Shown here one piece after another: positions 63,679 to 64,000 of a stretch of 64,000 nucleotides of DNA. Source of the stretch: Micromonospora peucetia (GTDB taxonomy: Bacteria; Actinomycetota; Actinomycetes; Mycobacteriales; Micromonosporaceae); assembly GCF_900091625.1 (NCBI RefSeq), contig NZ_FMIC01000002.1:4030001-4094000 (forward strand), in the 5' to 3' direction. The stretch's first letter is position 1; each line of letters opens with the position of its first letter. The notes under the pieces are model-generated. The model did no database searches and was not told the DNA's origin. It was given only the letters and a program-made list of their open reading frames with translations. The translations under genes were made by a program, and so were the position numbers.

Positions 63679-64000
63679 ATGTCGGATTGGCTGACCCAGC
63701 TCGGAGAGCTCCCCACCACCCTGCTCATGGGGGTGCTCGGGGTGGTGATGCTCTTCGACGCCGTACCACTGCTCGGGGTGTTGGTCCCCGGCGACGTGGC
63801 GATCCTGGCCGCGATGGGGGTCGGCGGCCCGACCACCGGCGTCGTCACCTTCGCGGTCGTGGTGGCCGGCTGCCTCGCCGGCTGGTCGCTGAGCTTCCTC
63901 GCCGGCCGCCGCTTCGGCGACCGCCTGCGGCGCAGCCGCTTCGGCGACTGGATCGGCGAGGAGCGCTGGGCGGCGGCGGAGGGAATCCTCCAGCGCGGGG
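63679..64000 (+). CDS. DedA-family membrane protein (partial, runs off the right edge)
   Basis: The first 107 codons are present. Motifs MLFDAVPLLGVLVPGDVAILAA, VVVAGCLAGWSLSFLAGRRFGDRL and IGEERWAAAEGILQRG match the DedA start, with PGD in place of the PGE of the fused protein at 53330. TAGCGT 7 nt before the ATG (63666-63671) suggests leaderless expression. It is a second DedA paralogue within 10 kb. Confidence 0.88.
   Translation, partial: MSDWLTQLGELPTTLLMGVLGVVMLFDAVPLLGVLVPGDVAILAAMGVGGPTTGVVTFAVVVAGCLAGWSLSFLAGRRFGDRLRRSRFGDWIGEERWAAAEGILQRG

Overview
The window is high-GC actinomycete DNA. Gene content and order (gltBD, pyk-tesB, tRNA-Leu, pdtaR, livKHMGF, polA, rpsA, coaE, uvrB) follow the conserved chromosomal core known from Streptomyces and Mycobacterium, so this is chromosome and not a plasmid or prophage. 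Frequent GTG/TTG starts, a CoaE-GrpB fusion and several dispersed palindromes suggest a Micromonosporaceae genome (Micromonospora-like). That placement is inference.

Region by region. 1-3.1 kb: end of glutamate synthase (gltB/gltD), a repeat-rich spacer and a secreted SGNH hydrolase. 3.2-7 kb: an FtsK/EccC-like double ATPase, whose second ATPase domain looks degenerate, next to a repeat-containing membrane protein. 7.3-10.8 kb: small accessory genes (F420-type reductase, pentapeptide membrane protein, a collapsed aldo/keto reductase pseudogene, a YciI-like protein). 11.1-15.4 kb: pyk-tesB, an Rrf2 regulator and a TSUP exporter. 15.5-20.1 kb: PLP decarboxylase, LLM-class oxidoreductase, and a divergent Lrp regulator/Cys-Met PLP enzyme pair. 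20.1-21 kb: a decayed HTH-LAGLIDADG gene beside tRNA-Leu(CAA). 21-31 kb: the RNA-binding regulator pdtaR, a lipoprotein, and two back-to-back amino-acid ABC transporters. 31-45 kb: replication, repair and translation genes (polA, rpsA, coaE, uvrB) with small regulatory genes between them. 45-51 kb: TerC under a yybP-ykoY-type manganese riboswitch, a murein-peptide recycling pair (epimerase plus NlpC/P60), a protein phosphatase, a beta-lactamase-like hydrolase and methyltransferases. 51-64 kb: typA, a DedA protein fused to a PAP2 domain that lacks its catalytic motifs, divergent MMPL/MarR, a CocE-type hydrolase, a phage-like M15-type protein, an ArsR-MFS operon with a duplicated operator, cspA, a methyltransferase and the start of another DedA gene.

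Three themes recur. (1) Many genes appear to be leaderless: a -10-like hexamer lies 6-7 nt before the start codon. (2) Regulators sit beside clear palindromic operators (PadR, MarR, ArsR, Lrp, Rrf2). (3) Long near-perfect palindromes occupy many intergenic gaps. The most unusual items are the FtsK-like pair, the DedA-pseudo-PAP2 fusion, the HTH-LAGLIDADG relic at the tRNA, and the 74-bp repeat that duplicates a start region and creates a coupled 25-codon ORF.
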